From Planctomycetia bacterium (GTDB lineage: Bacteria > Planctomycetota > Phycisphaerae > UBA1845 > UTPLA1): 64,000 nt of DNA. Made by a program: the position numbers and the translations under genes. Location: contig JABTTW010000002.1 of assembly GCA_015075745.1 (NCBI GenBank), forward strand, positions 696,453-760,452. The letters are read 5' to 3'. How positions within the stretch are numbered: the first letter of the stretch is position 1; each line of letters begins with the position of its first letter. Below are positions 47,200-55,595 of this stretch, piece after piece. The notes below the pieces were generated by a model. The model was given only the letters and a program-made list of their open reading frames with translations. It was not told the DNA's origin and did not search any database.

Positions 47200-48618
47200 A
47201 TGCCGAAGCGCAATCTCGCCTGGATCCTCGTGATTGCCATGATCACTCTCCTCATGTGGCAACTCCCGCAGACCATTGCCGGACGCGACGCCGTTTACAA
47301 GGCCTTCGGGCCCCTCGCCGACGTCAAAGCCCAGATTCATCGCCGCTTCGTCGATGACCTCGACGACGCCCGGCTCACAGACGCCGCCGTGGAGGCAGGC
47401 ATCAAGGCGATGGTCGAGGAGCTTCACGACCCCTACGCCGGATATCTCAACCCCGAAGAATACAGCCGCTTCAAGAATCGCACCGACGGTTTCTTTGGCG
47501 GCATCGGCGTCGAAGTCTGGGCCAATCCGCGCGGCCTCGAAGTCATCAGCCGAGAACCCCGCTCCCCCGCCGATGACGCCGACATCCTCCCCGGCGACAT
47601 CATCACCCACATCGGCGAGAAGTCCACCGCCGAACTGCCCCTCGTCGAGGCGGTCAATCACCTGCTCAACGGTCCGCCGGGCACCGAGCTCACCATCACG
47701 GTGATTCGTCCGTCGGCGCAGGACGAAGAGCGCGTCCTCACGCTCGCCCGCGCGATCATCCAGTTGAACCCCGTCCGCGGTTGGTCGCGCGCCGCCGAGG
47801 GCGGCTGGCGATACATGATCGATCCCGCCCTGCGCATCGGCTATGTCCGGCTCAACAAGTTCACCCATGACGCCCCGCAAAAGCTCGACGTCGCCGTTCA
47901 GCGCCTCATCGGGGCCGGCCTTCGCGGACTGGTCCTCGACCTCCGCGAAAACACCGGTGGCCTGCTCGATGCCGCCCGCGACGTGGCCGATCGCTTTCTT
48001 GAGTCCGGCACCATCGTCCGCATCGCCGGCCGCCGCGCCGACGGCAAGCGATGGTCGGCCATGCACGACGGCACCTATCCCCCCATGCCGATGTGCGTCC
48101 TCATCAACGGGGCCAGCGCCAGCGCCGCGGAGATCGTCGCCGGGGCCCTGCGGGATCATGAACGCGCCGAGATCGTCGGCGAGCGTTCCTACGGCAAGGG
48201 CAGCGTGCAGGAAGTCGTCGAACTCGACGGCAACAACGGCGCGATCAAGCTGACCACCGCCTATTACTATCTGCCCAGCGGACAATGCATCAATCGCGGG
48301 ACCGGCGACAAATGGGGCGTCGATCCGACCATTCCCGTGCCGCTCTCCGAGGCCGAGCGCGCCAAATGGCAGGCCACCTGGCGCGAGATCGAGCGCGAGC
48401 CGGGCGCCACGCCCGAGTCCGACGCGCAGGCCGTCGATCCCGCCGAAGAGTCCGTCAGCGATCCGCACCGCGCCGCCGCCGAGCGCCGCCTGCTCGATGG
48501 CGACTTGCAGCTTCGCGTGGCTCTCAAGCACCTGCAGGACAAGCTGCGACCGCCCGGCACCGATATCGCCGACGACCAGGCCGCCTCATCGGCCGCTTCC
48601 AACGCACGCCGCCCATGA
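47200..48618 (+). CDS. C-terminal processing peptidase (S41 family)
   Basis: 472 residues. The ATG at 47200 has AAGGAG upstream and begins with a membrane anchor (LAWILVIAMITLLMWQLP). In order: an N-terminal helical region (MVEELHDPYAGYLNPEEYSRF), a PDZ domain (GGIGVEVWANPRGLEVISREP; ADILPGDIITHIGEKS), and the catalytic domain with Ser in NGASASAAEIVAGAL and Lys in GERSYGKGSVQEV. Tail-specific proteases trim periplasmic proteins. The acidic/Ala-rich C-terminus (about 70 residues) is extra. The stop overlaps tsaD by 4 bp. Confidence 0.92.
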   Translation: MPKRNLAWILVIAMITLLMWQLPQTIAGRDAVYKAFGPLADVKAQIHRRFVDDLDDARLTDAAVEAGIKAMVEELHDPYAGYLNPEEYSRFKNRTDGFFGGIGVEVWANPRGLEVISREPRSPADDADILPGDIITHIGEKSTAELPLVEAVNHLLNGPPGTELTITVIRPSAQDEERVLTLARAIIQLNPVRGWSRAAEGGWRYMIDPALRIGYVRLNKFTHDAPQKLDVAVQRLIGAGLRGLVLDLRENTGGLLDAARDVADRFLESGTIVRIAGRRADGKRWSAMHDGTYPPMPMCVLINGASASAAEIVAGALRDHERAEIVGERSYGKGSVQEVVELDGNNGAIKLTTAYYYLPSGQCINRGTGDKWGVDPTIPVPLSEAERAKWQATWREIEREPGATPESDAQAVDPAEESVSDPHRAAAERRLLDGDLQLRVALKHLQDKLRPPGTDIADDQAASSAASNARRP

Positions 48619-49640
48619 CCACCATCCTCGGAATAGAAACTTCCTGCGACGAGACATCCGTCGCCGTCGTCGATGACGGCCGCCGCGTCCGTTGCAATCT
48701 CACCGCCACGCAGTTCGACCTCCACGCCAAGTACGGCGGCGTCGTCCCCGAGATCGCCTCCCGCGCCCACCTCGAAAAGCTCGACCCGCTCATCGAGGAG
48801 GCCCTCGCACAGGCCGCCTGCACCCCGGACGCCATTGATGCCATCGCCGTGACACAGATGCCCGGCCTCATCGGCTCGCTGCTCATCGGCGTCACCGCCG
48901 CCAAGACACTCGCCTGGGCATGGGACAAGCCGCTCGTCGGCGTCAACCACATCCACGCCCACGCGACCAGCGCCGCCATCGAGCTCACCGAAGACCCCTG
49001 GCCCGCCGTCGCCCTCGTCGTCTCCGGCGGCCACACCTCGCTCTACCACGTCCGCGACTACGACGACATTACTCTGCTCGGCGCGACCATCGACGACGCC
49101 GCCGGAGAGGCCTTCGACAAGATCGCCAGCATCCTCAAGCTCGGCTTCCCCGGCGGGCCCATCGTCGACAAACGCGCCGCCGCGGGAAACCCGAAGAGCG
49201 CCAAGTTCCCGCGAACCATGCTCGCCGCCGATTCGCTCGACTTCTCCTTCAGCGGCCTCAAGACCGCCGTCCTCTACCGAGTCCACGGCCCCGGCAAGAC
49301 GACCGGCGGGCTGGAGAAGCTCAGCGATCAGCAGATCAGCGACATCTGCGCCGCCTTCAGCGCCGCGGTGGTCGATGTATTGGTGGAAAAGACGATGCGC
49401 GCCGTGGCGAAGACCGGCGTGCGCACGGTCGTGGTCGGCGGCGGCGTCGCGGCCAACTCCATGCTCCGCACGCGCCTCTCGGAGCGCTGCACGAAGGAAG
49501 GCCTCGCCCTGCACCTGACGCCGATGCGCTACTGCACCGACAACGGCGCGATGATCGCGGCGCAGGGATATCACCTGTTCGCCAAGGGCCGGCGCGATGA
49601 GCTTTCTCTTTCGGCGAAGGCGAGCGTTGGTATTTCGTAA
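48615..49640 (+). CDS. tsaD: tRNA N6-threonylcarbamoyladenosine (t6A) synthase subunit TsaD
   Basis: 341 residues. With TsaB and TsaE it transfers threonylcarbamoyl to A37 of ANN-decoding tRNAs. Signatures: TTILGIETSCDETSVAVVDD, the metal-binding NHIHAH motif, VALVVSGGHTSLYHVRDY, GAAGEAFDKI-type helix (DDAAGEAFDKIASIL), DFSFSGLKTAV and VVVGGGVAANSMLR. Start ATG at 48615 overlaps the protease stop (ATGA), implying coupling. A larger frame open from 48285 is a shadow. Confidence 0.95.
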   Translation: MTTILGIETSCDETSVAVVDDGRRVRCNLTATQFDLHAKYGGVVPEIASRAHLEKLDPLIEEALAQAACTPDAIDAIAVTQMPGLIGSLLIGVTAAKTLAWAWDKPLVGVNHIHAHATSAAIELTEDPWPAVALVVSGGHTSLYHVRDYDDITLLGATIDDAAGEAFDKIASILKLGFPGGPIVDKRAAAGNPKSAKFPRTMLAADSLDFSFSGLKTAVLYRVHGPGKTTGGLEKLSDQQISDICAAFSAAVVDVLVEKTMRAVAKTGVRTVVVGGGVAANSMLRTRLSERCTKEGLALHLTPMRYCTDNGAMIAAQGYHLFAKGRRDELSLSAKASVGIS

Positions 49641-49673
49641 CGCAGCAAGTGAAGCGCCCCACCAGAGACGAGC

Positions 49674-49691
49674 CCCGGACTTGAGTCCGGG
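49674..49691 (+). terminator. Hairpin after tsaD
   Basis: A perfect 7-bp stem (CCCGGAC / GTCCGGG) with a TTGA loop lies 34 bp after the tsaD stop. No T-run follows, so it is a possible rather than certain terminator. Confidence 0.5.
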
Positions 49692-49744
49692 CGGTTCGGC
49701 GTCGACCTTTTGGTCCAGTTTTCGAGCGAGATGCGGCAAATCCC

Positions 49745-50184
49745 AAGGTGACATAAGGTGACACAAGGCCTTCGGGGATTGTGCCAACGCTTGTGGCGGG
49801 CATGTGTTAGGGCGGATGGTGGAAACGTCGAAAAATCGAAACGTCGAAACGTCGAAATGGTGCGCGGCGGCGGGATTGCGTGGGGGCGTTCGAGGGGCGG
49901 TCCCTCCCTCACGGTTGGGGCTCCGAATGGGGGCCGACTTCGACGATTTGCAAGGTGACATAAGGCGAAAAAAGTTTTTGGAGGCGCTGGCAAGTGTTGT
50001 GGCGGTCGCGTGTTGGGGCAGTTCGCAAATCAGGCGGTTTTTGGATGACACAGGCCTGACACGAGCCCGGGCCAGGTGTTCAAAAGGCGAAGGGGGCAAT
50101 TGGTTTCCATAGGACATCGCGCGCCGTCCTGCCGAGCACTTCTGGATCGATCTCCATTCGTGAATCCTTGCTCGGCGTTCGCGC
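49745..50184 (+). repeat. Modular intergenic repeat block, copy B
   Basis: Modules in order: GTGACATAAGG (49748), GTGCCAACGCTTGTGGCGGG, an array built on CGTCGAAA (49822-49860), TGGTGCGCGGCGGCGGGATT, GTGACATAAGG again (49955), TGTGGCGGTCGCGTGTTGGG, and the 18-bp tag CTTGCTCGGCGTTCGCGC at 50167-50184. All modules also occur at 10544-11114, in the same orientation but starting at a different point of the cycle. No coding potential. Confidence 0.65.
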
Positions 50185-50280
50185 CTTGGCAGGCTGATCT
50201 CGTGGACTGGGCGATCAATCATCTGAACGCCCTCGCCTGCGCTTCGGGCGGGTACGCGGCGGCGATTCGAAAAGGGTGAG

Positions 50281-51276
50281 CTACTTCCAGCGGCGAAGCT
50301 CGGAAAGCCTCAGGGCCCGATTGCCGGAGAGCGTGATGTCGCTTTTTTGCCGGACCGGGAACCACGGGCTGCCGTCCGAGCCTTTGAGGACGTGGAACGA
50401 CTGGGCCGGGACGCCGGCCTCGCCGAGCAGGATGCAAAGCTCGCCGTTGGGGCCGGTGCAGGCGTCAAGGACGATGATCGTCGTCGGCTTCTTGCCGGTG
50501 CGGAGAAAGATGTCGCCCGGCGCGATGGAGCCGTCGGCGGCGGCGGTGGTGTCGTCGAGGAGGCTGTAGCAGGTACCGTATTGAAAAATGGTCTCGAGAT
50601 AGCTGCAGAAGTTCGCCCGGCTGGGGTCGGGGTCGAACTGCTTGGCAAACGTCACCTCGCGTCCCTTGACGCTCGGTCGTTCGCCGGAAGCCCAGCCCTT
50701 CCACGTGGAAAGGTGGCCGCTGGTGAAATGGAATCCCAGATCGTCGAGCTGCTTGGCGGTCCAGCGATACTCGGCGCGCAGTCGGGTGAGCATGTTGGCC
50801 CCGGCCAGGGCGCGGTCGTTGGTCGGCTGGAGGGCGATCACGGCGGCGAGGGTCGGCGCGTCGGCTTTGAGGATGACCTTGCGCTTGCCGGACGTCACCG
50901 GCGTATCGGGCGGCATGACCGGCAGGTGCCGCAGCCACTCGGCGAAGCCGCGCGACGCGACCTTCACCCGGGTGAAGCCTTCGGGAGCGGCAATGCGCTC
51001 AACCAGCGGAACATACGCGGCGGCGATCTTTCGCGAGAGCCACGCATAGTGCTGCGCTTCGGCGGCCTCGTGGCGATCGAGCGTCTTCGCAAGTTCCGTC
51101 GCCGGGCGTTCGCTTTGCAGGGATGTCGGCGGAGAGACGCGCGTGGTCATGACCAGAACGATGACGGCAAAGAGGGCGAACACCGCCCCGCGCACCCACG
51201 GATCTCGCAGCCTGCTCATGGCGAACATGCTAGGCGCGCGAGCGGAAGATTGAAATGGGGATGTTTGCGGCGTCAT
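50281..51276 (-). CDS. DUF4846-family protein with N-terminal membrane anchor
   Basis: 331 residues. One membrane segment (VRGAVFALFAVIVLVMTTRV near residue 30), then a domain matching DUF4846: IAAPEGFTRVKVASRGFAEWLRHLP, LTRLRAEYRW, FNFTSG-type FHFTSGHLSTWKGWASGERP, FQYGTCYSLLDDT, GDIFLRTGKKPTTIIVLDA and LLGEAGVPAQSFHVLKG. The family is widespread but functionally undescribed. The start at 51276 is the longest choice; ATGs nearer the helix exist, none with a clear ribosome binding site. Confidence 0.75.
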   Translation of the reverse strand: MTPQTSPFQSSARAPSMFAMSRLRDPWVRGAVFALFAVIVLVMTTRVSPPTSLQSERPATELAKTLDRHEAAEAQHYAWLSRKIAAAYVPLVERIAAPEGFTRVKVASRGFAEWLRHLPVMPPDTPVTSGKRKVILKADAPTLAAVIALQPTNDRALAGANMLTRLRAEYRWTAKQLDDLGFHFTSGHLSTWKGWASGERPSVKGREVTFAKQFDPDPSRANFCSYLETIFQYGTCYSLLDDTTAAADGSIAPGDIFLRTGKKPTTIIVLDACTGPNGELCILLGEAGVPAQSFHVLKGSDGSPWFPVRQKSDITLSGNRALRLSELRRWK

Positions 51277-51359
51277 GACTTACCGGTTGTTTCCGAGGCG
51301 AAGGGATTCGAGCATCTGAAAATCAAGGTGTCATCGACAGTCTTTGGGCCACACCGCGA

Positions 51360-52154
51360 TCACGGCCCACTGGGTTCCACTTCGGTGGCCGAGCCGGCCA
51401 GGCGCTTACCCGAAAACACGGAGGGCTTGGGACCTGACTGATCCTGACTCATGACAAACGCGCGGGCACGACTCAACTGCTCCGCCGCGCCGGGGCAATC
51501 CGGATTGATGGCCAGGGCCTCCTTGAAGGAGTCGCAGGCAGCGACGTAATTGCCCTGATCCATCTGCAGAATGGCGACGTTGTAGTGGGCGATGTCGGCC
51601 GGGACGACGCGGGAGAACTCAATAAGGCTTTCCTTCATGTTTCCAACGTAGCCCAGCGAGATGGCCAGGTTCATGCGTGCCCGCGGAAAGTCGGGTGCGA
51701 TGCGAAGGGCGTCGCGGAACTGCTGCTCGGCATCGGCGTATCGTCGTTGTATGAGGTAGCTGTAACCGAGGTTGTTGCAAAGCATCGCCGATCCGGGAAT
51801 GGCCTGAATGCCCTGCCGCAGGATCTGGTCGGCATCGGAAAAGCGGCCGAGTTTTTGATAGCAGATGCCGAGCCGGCTATAGGCCACCGCCGAACGAGGC
51901 TCATTGATGATCGCCCGTTCGTATTGACCGATGGCCCCTTGCAGGTCGCCCTGCTTTTCGAGCATCCGTGCGGCGGCGAGATGGGTCTCGGCGTTGATCT
52001 TCGGCGGCGGCGCGGGCGTGGCCTTCTCGGCGAGTTGGGCTCGCTGCTCGCTGACGCCGGCGGCCGAGGAAACCTTTTCGGTCCGATCGAGGGCGCATCC
52101 GTGCGCGATCAGTCCGATGCAAGCCGACAGGAAGAGATTCAGCGTCTTGTTCAC
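51360..52154 (-). CDS. TPR lipoprotein
   Basis: 264 residues. The signal ends in AHGC (lipidation at Cys20), followed by a Pro/Ala linker and about five TPR units (LAAARMLEKQGDLQGAIGQY; AYSRLGICYQKLGRFSDADQ; LCNNLGYSYLIQRRYADAEQ; ARMNLAISLGYVGNMKESL; YNVAILQMDQGNYVAACDS). TPR lipoproteins usually scaffold envelope complexes. It begins 3 bp after the stop of the upstream lipoprotein gene, so the two are translationally coupled and may work together. Confidence 0.8.
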   Translation of the reverse strand: MNKTLNLFLSACIGLIAHGCALDRTEKVSSAAGVSEQRAQLAEKATPAPPPKINAETHLAAARMLEKQGDLQGAIGQYERAIINEPRSAVAYSRLGICYQKLGRFSDADQILRQGIQAIPGSAMLCNNLGYSYLIQRRYADAEQQFRDALRIAPDFPRARMNLAISLGYVGNMKESLIEFSRVVPADIAHYNVAILQMDQGNYVAACDSFKEALAINPDCPGAAEQLSRARAFVMSQDQSGPKPSVFSGKRLAGSATEVEPSGP

Positions 52155-52157
52155 GAC

Positions 52158-52673
52158 TTAATTCCCTTCGATGGCTCTGATGTTCAACTGGTAGGCGTTC
52201 TTTCGCGTCTCAGCCTGCTTGGCAACGGCCTGTCCGGCGAGAGCTTCCCTGGAATCCATGCCGCGTCCGCCGGCGATTCCGGGGACGACGTCGATCTGCT
52301 GCTTGCCGGGCAGGGCCTGAACGAGAAACCGCTTGGCGACGGCGAGGCGATCCCGGATCAGCTTGTCGTTTTCGAGGGAGGTTTCATAGTTGATGGTCCC
52401 GCCGCGCGCGGCCAGGAGCTCGGCATAGCGGGCGAGCCGGGCCTGACCGGTTCCGGACAGCTCGGCACAATGCGGGACGAAGTGGATGTCGGCGACCGAC
52501 ATGTCGGCCAGCATGCCCTGGTCATTGTGGTAGGTGTAATACTGTGACCACTCAGGGCGGCTGTTGCTCTCGCCCTGTGGCGGTGCATTGAGGCGTTGGT
52601 TTTCGGGCGGGATGCAACCGAGGGTAAAGAGCCCCACCCCGGCGGCGGTCAGGATAGATCGAACTCGAATCAT
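52158..52673 (-). CDS. Lipoprotein with OmpA-like region, paired with TPR lipoprotein
   Basis: 171 residues from the ATG at 52673 (GGGAGG upstream). Lipobox TLGC puts lipidation at Cys20. The middle (VADIHFVPHCAELSGTGQARLARYAELLAARG, then LIRDRLAVAKRFLV) resembles the OmpA-like peptidoglycan-binding fold, but the diagnostic Asp/Arg pair is not clearly present. The TPR lipoprotein follows after 3 bp. The pair could anchor a complex between outer membrane and cell wall (inference). Confidence 0.6.
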   Translation of the reverse strand: MIRVRSILTAAGVGLFTLGCIPPENQRLNAPPQGESNSRPEWSQYYTYHNDQGMLADMSVADIHFVPHCAELSGTGQARLARYAELLAARGGTINYETSLENDKLIRDRLAVAKRFLVQALPGKQQIDVVPGIAGGRGMDSREALAGQAVAKQAETRKNAYQLNIRAIEGN

Positions 52674-52841
52674 CAAACGCCTCCCAAGCGCGAACCAACG
52701 GCGGTAAACAGATCGGAACGCTCCTCTATCTATCGGCAGGCGTCGCCGATCGCCGGCAGCCTCGGGCGACCCGGGGGCGTCGCGGGAGCCCAAACGGGCC
52801 GGAAATTTGCATTTCCGCCGGACGTCAGTAAAGTCGCTGCC

Positions 52842-55517
52842 ATGTCGCACGCCAATTTGCCGGACAACGACCCCGTAGAAACAGGGGAATGGCTGGAATC
52901 TCTCCAGGCAGTTGTTGCCTCACAGGGACCCGAACGTGCCGAATTCCTTCTGTCGGAGCTCAGAGACTGGGCCACCAACAAAGGCATTGCCGCTCCGTTC
53001 AATGCCAATACGCCCTATGTGAATACGATTCACGTCTCCCAGCAGCCCCCTTACCCTGGGGACCGGGAGATCGAGCGGCGGATCAAGAGCTACATGCGGT
53101 GGAACGCGATGGCGCTCGTGGTGCGAGCCAATCGACGGTCGCCGGGTATCGGCGGACATATCTCGACTTTCGCCAGTGCTGCAACCCTGCTGCAGGTCGG
53201 ACTGAATCACTTTTTTCGTGCCAATACGCCGGAGCGAACGGGCGACCAGATTTACTTTCAGGGACACAGCTCGCCGGGTATTTATGCTCGCGCTTATCTG
53301 GAAGGGCGCATCTCGACGGAACTGATGCACAACTTTCGTCGGGAACTTGCCGAGGGCGGCGGGCTGTCGAGCTATCCGCATCCGTGGCTCATGCCGCACT
53401 TCTGGGAATTTCCCACCGTCTCGATGGGGCTCGGGCCGCTGACGGCGATCTATCAGGCGAGGTTCAACAGATACCTGCACGATCGAGGATTGGCGGATAC
53501 CGATCATTGCCGGGTCTGGGCGTTTCTCGGCGACGGCGAGATGGATGAACCCGAAAGCATGGGGGCGCTGACGCTTGCTTCACGCGAAGGACTCGACAAT
53601 CTGTGCTTCGTCGTGAACTGCAACCTCCAGCGACTCGACGGACCGGTTCGGGGAAACGGCAGCATCATTCAGGAATTGGAAGCCGCCTTTCGCGGCGCTG
53701 GCTGGAATGTCATCAAGGTCATCTGGGGCGACGACTGGGACCCACTCTTTGCGGCCGATACCGAGGCGCTTTTGCCGGCGAGGATGGCCAATGTCGTCGA
53801 CGGTCAATGGCAGCGGTACAGTATTTCCGACGGCGCATACATTCGCGAGCACTTCTTCGGGACGGACCCGCGCATCCTGAAGCTCGTCGAACATCTGAGC
53901 GACAAGCAGCTTGAGAAGCTGAGGCTCGGCGGTCACGACCCGGTGAAGGTGTACGCGGCGTACAAAGCGGCGATCGACCACAAGGACCAGCCCACGGTCA
54001 TTCTTGCCCGAACGATCAAGGGCTACGGCTTGGGCGAGGCGGGCGAAGGCAAGAACATCACGCACCAGCAGAAGAAGCTGAACGAGGTGGAGCTTGCCGA
54101 GTTTCGAGATCGGTTCGGCATTCCCATCTCTGACAAGGAGCTGCGCGACGCGCCCTTTTATCGCCCACCGGCGGGCAGCCCGGAAGAGAAGTATCTCCTT
54201 GACCGCCGGGCGGAACTGGGCGGGTTCGTCCCTCGGCGGATGGTTCGGGCCAAGCCATTGCAGTCGCCGCCTGACAAGTTGTTCGAGGAGTTCTACAAGG
54301 GCAGCGGAGGTCGCCCGGCGTCCACGACGATGGTGTACGTGCGTCTGCTCACGCGGCTCCTGAGTGATAAGCAGATCGGCCCGTTGATCGTTCCGATCGT
54401 GCCGGATGAGTCCAGGACGTTCGGCATGGACTCGTTGTTCCAGAAGCATGGCATCTACGCGCACGCGGGCCAGAAATACGAGCCGGTCGATCGCGGGTCG
54501 CTGATGTACTACCGCGAAGAGCAGGACGGCCAACTCCTGCAAGAGGGCATCACGGAAGCGGGTTCGATGGCGTCGTTCACCGCGGCGGGCACGGCCTACG
54601 TCACCCACGGCATCAACACAGTGCCGTTCTTCACGTTTTATTCGATGTTTGGTTTTCAGCGCGTGGGAGACAGCATCTGGGCGCATGGCGACATGCGCGG
54701 GCGCGGCTTTCTCATGGGGGCGACCAGCGGTCGTACGACGCTGGCCGGCGAGGGCTTGCAGCACCAGGACGGCAACAGTCAGTTGATAGCGACCCTTGTG
54801 CCGAACTGTCTTGCCTACGACCCGGCCTTTGGTTATGAGGTCGCGGTATTGATCAAGGAAGGCATCCGGCGGATGTACGAGGCGCAGGAGGACGTCTTCT
54901 ATTACATCACCATTCACAATGAGCCGTACGAGATGCCATCCATGCCGGACGAGGCAGGGATTTCCGAGGGCATCCTCAAGGGTATGTACCTCTACCGGGC
55001 CGCCGAGCGCAAGCGCAACTGGCCGCGCGTGCACCTGTTCGGCAGCGGCTCGATACTGAATGAGGCAATTCGTGCTCAGCAGATGCTTGCCGACCGATAC
55101 AAGGTCGCCGCCAACGTGTGGAGCGTGACCAGCTATCAGCAGCTTCGCCGCGAGGCACTCATTGTCGAGCGATGGAATCGCCTGCACCCGACGGCGACAC
55201 CGAAGAAGCCGTTCTTCGTGAAGCAGCTCGAAAGCGACCCCCGTCCGATCATCGCGGCCAGCGACTATGTGAAACTGGTCGCGGAGCAGGTTGCAAGATG
55301 GGCACCGGCCGAGTTCGTTCCGATGGGCACGGACGGCTACGGTCGAAGCGAATCACGCGAGGAGCTGCGCCGCTTCTTCGAGGTCGATGCCGAGTCCATT
55401 TGCGTGGCGACGCTCAACACCCTTGCACTGCGCGGGGAGATCGACGCATCGGTCGTCGAGGCGGCGGTTGAGGAATTCGGGATTGACCCGGAGCGACCTG
55501 ATCCTGCTCGGTCGTGA
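52842..55517 (+). CDS. aceE: Pyruvate dehydrogenase E1 component, homodimeric
   Basis: 891 residues, close to E. coli AceE (887). It decarboxylates pyruvate with thiamine diphosphate and passes the acetyl group to E2. Signatures: NTPYVNTIHVSQQPPYPGD, GGHISTFASAATL, QGHSSPGIYARAYLEGR, the ThDP motif GDGEMDEPES...NCNLQRLDG, and ARTIKGYGLG, plus the transketolase-like second half (EAGSMASFTAAGTAY; GEGLQHQDGNSQL). The ATG at 52842 is inside a longer open frame from 52596 that lacks support. No aceF or lpd lies beside it. Confidence 0.95.
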   Translation: MSHANLPDNDPVETGEWLESLQAVVASQGPERAEFLLSELRDWATNKGIAAPFNANTPYVNTIHVSQQPPYPGDREIERRIKSYMRWNAMALVVRANRRSPGIGGHISTFASAATLLQVGLNHFFRANTPERTGDQIYFQGHSSPGIYARAYLEGRISTELMHNFRRELAEGGGLSSYPHPWLMPHFWEFPTVSMGLGPLTAIYQARFNRYLHDRGLADTDHCRVWAFLGDGEMDEPESMGALTLASREGLDNLCFVVNCNLQRLDGPVRGNGSIIQELEAAFRGAGWNVIKVIWGDDWDPLFAADTEALLPARMANVVDGQWQRYSISDGAYIREHFFGTDPRILKLVEHLSDKQLEKLRLGGHDPVKVYAAYKAAIDHKDQPTVILARTIKGYGLGEAGEGKNITHQQKKLNEVELAEFRDRFGIPISDKELRDAPFYRPPAGSPEEKYLLDRRAELGGFVPRRMVRAKPLQSPPDKLFEEFYKGSGGRPASTTMVYVRLLTRLLSDKQIGPLIVPIVPDESRTFGMDSLFQKHGIYAHAGQKYEPVDRGSLMYYREEQDGQLLQEGITEAGSMASFTAAGTAYVTHGINTVPFFTFYSMFGFQRVGDSIWAHGDMRGRGFLMGATSGRTTLAGEGLQHQDGNSQLIATLVPNCLAYDPAFGYEVAVLIKEGIRRMYEAQEDVFYYITIHNEPYEMPSMPDEAGISEGILKGMYLYRAAERKRNWPRVHLFGSGSILNEAIRAQQMLADRYKVAANVWSVTSYQQLRREALIVERWNRLHPTATPKKPFFVKQLESDPRPIIAASDYVKLVAEQVARWAPAEFVPMGTDGYGRSESREELRRFFEVDAESICVATLNTLALRGEIDASVVEAAVEEFGIDPERPDPARS

Positions 55518-55595
55518 GCAAGCCGTGCAATCACGTGGTGCTACGGGGCTTTCCTGGTCCCGAAGGCGAATCCGTCATCTCATTCATAACGGCCG

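Larger units (their letters stand above)
49641..50280. other. Long non-coding region with modular repeats
   Basis: About 640 bp between convergent tsaD and the DUF4846 gene. It contains the tsaD hairpin (49674-49691) and the second modular repeat block (49745-50184). A minus frame running from 50222 through here into the protease gene is a shadow: it has no start signal and crosses a terminator. Confidence 0.6.

Noticed and set aside
48267..50222. A 651-codon minus frame spanning the tsaD, repeat and protease regions
   Set aside because: It runs antisense through two clear genes and a terminator. The part inside the repeat block reads as low-complexity FDVSTF-like peptides caused by the GTCGAAA array.
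53580..55187. A 535-codon minus frame inside aceE
   Set aside because: Antisense shadow; the plus strand carries every AceE signature.
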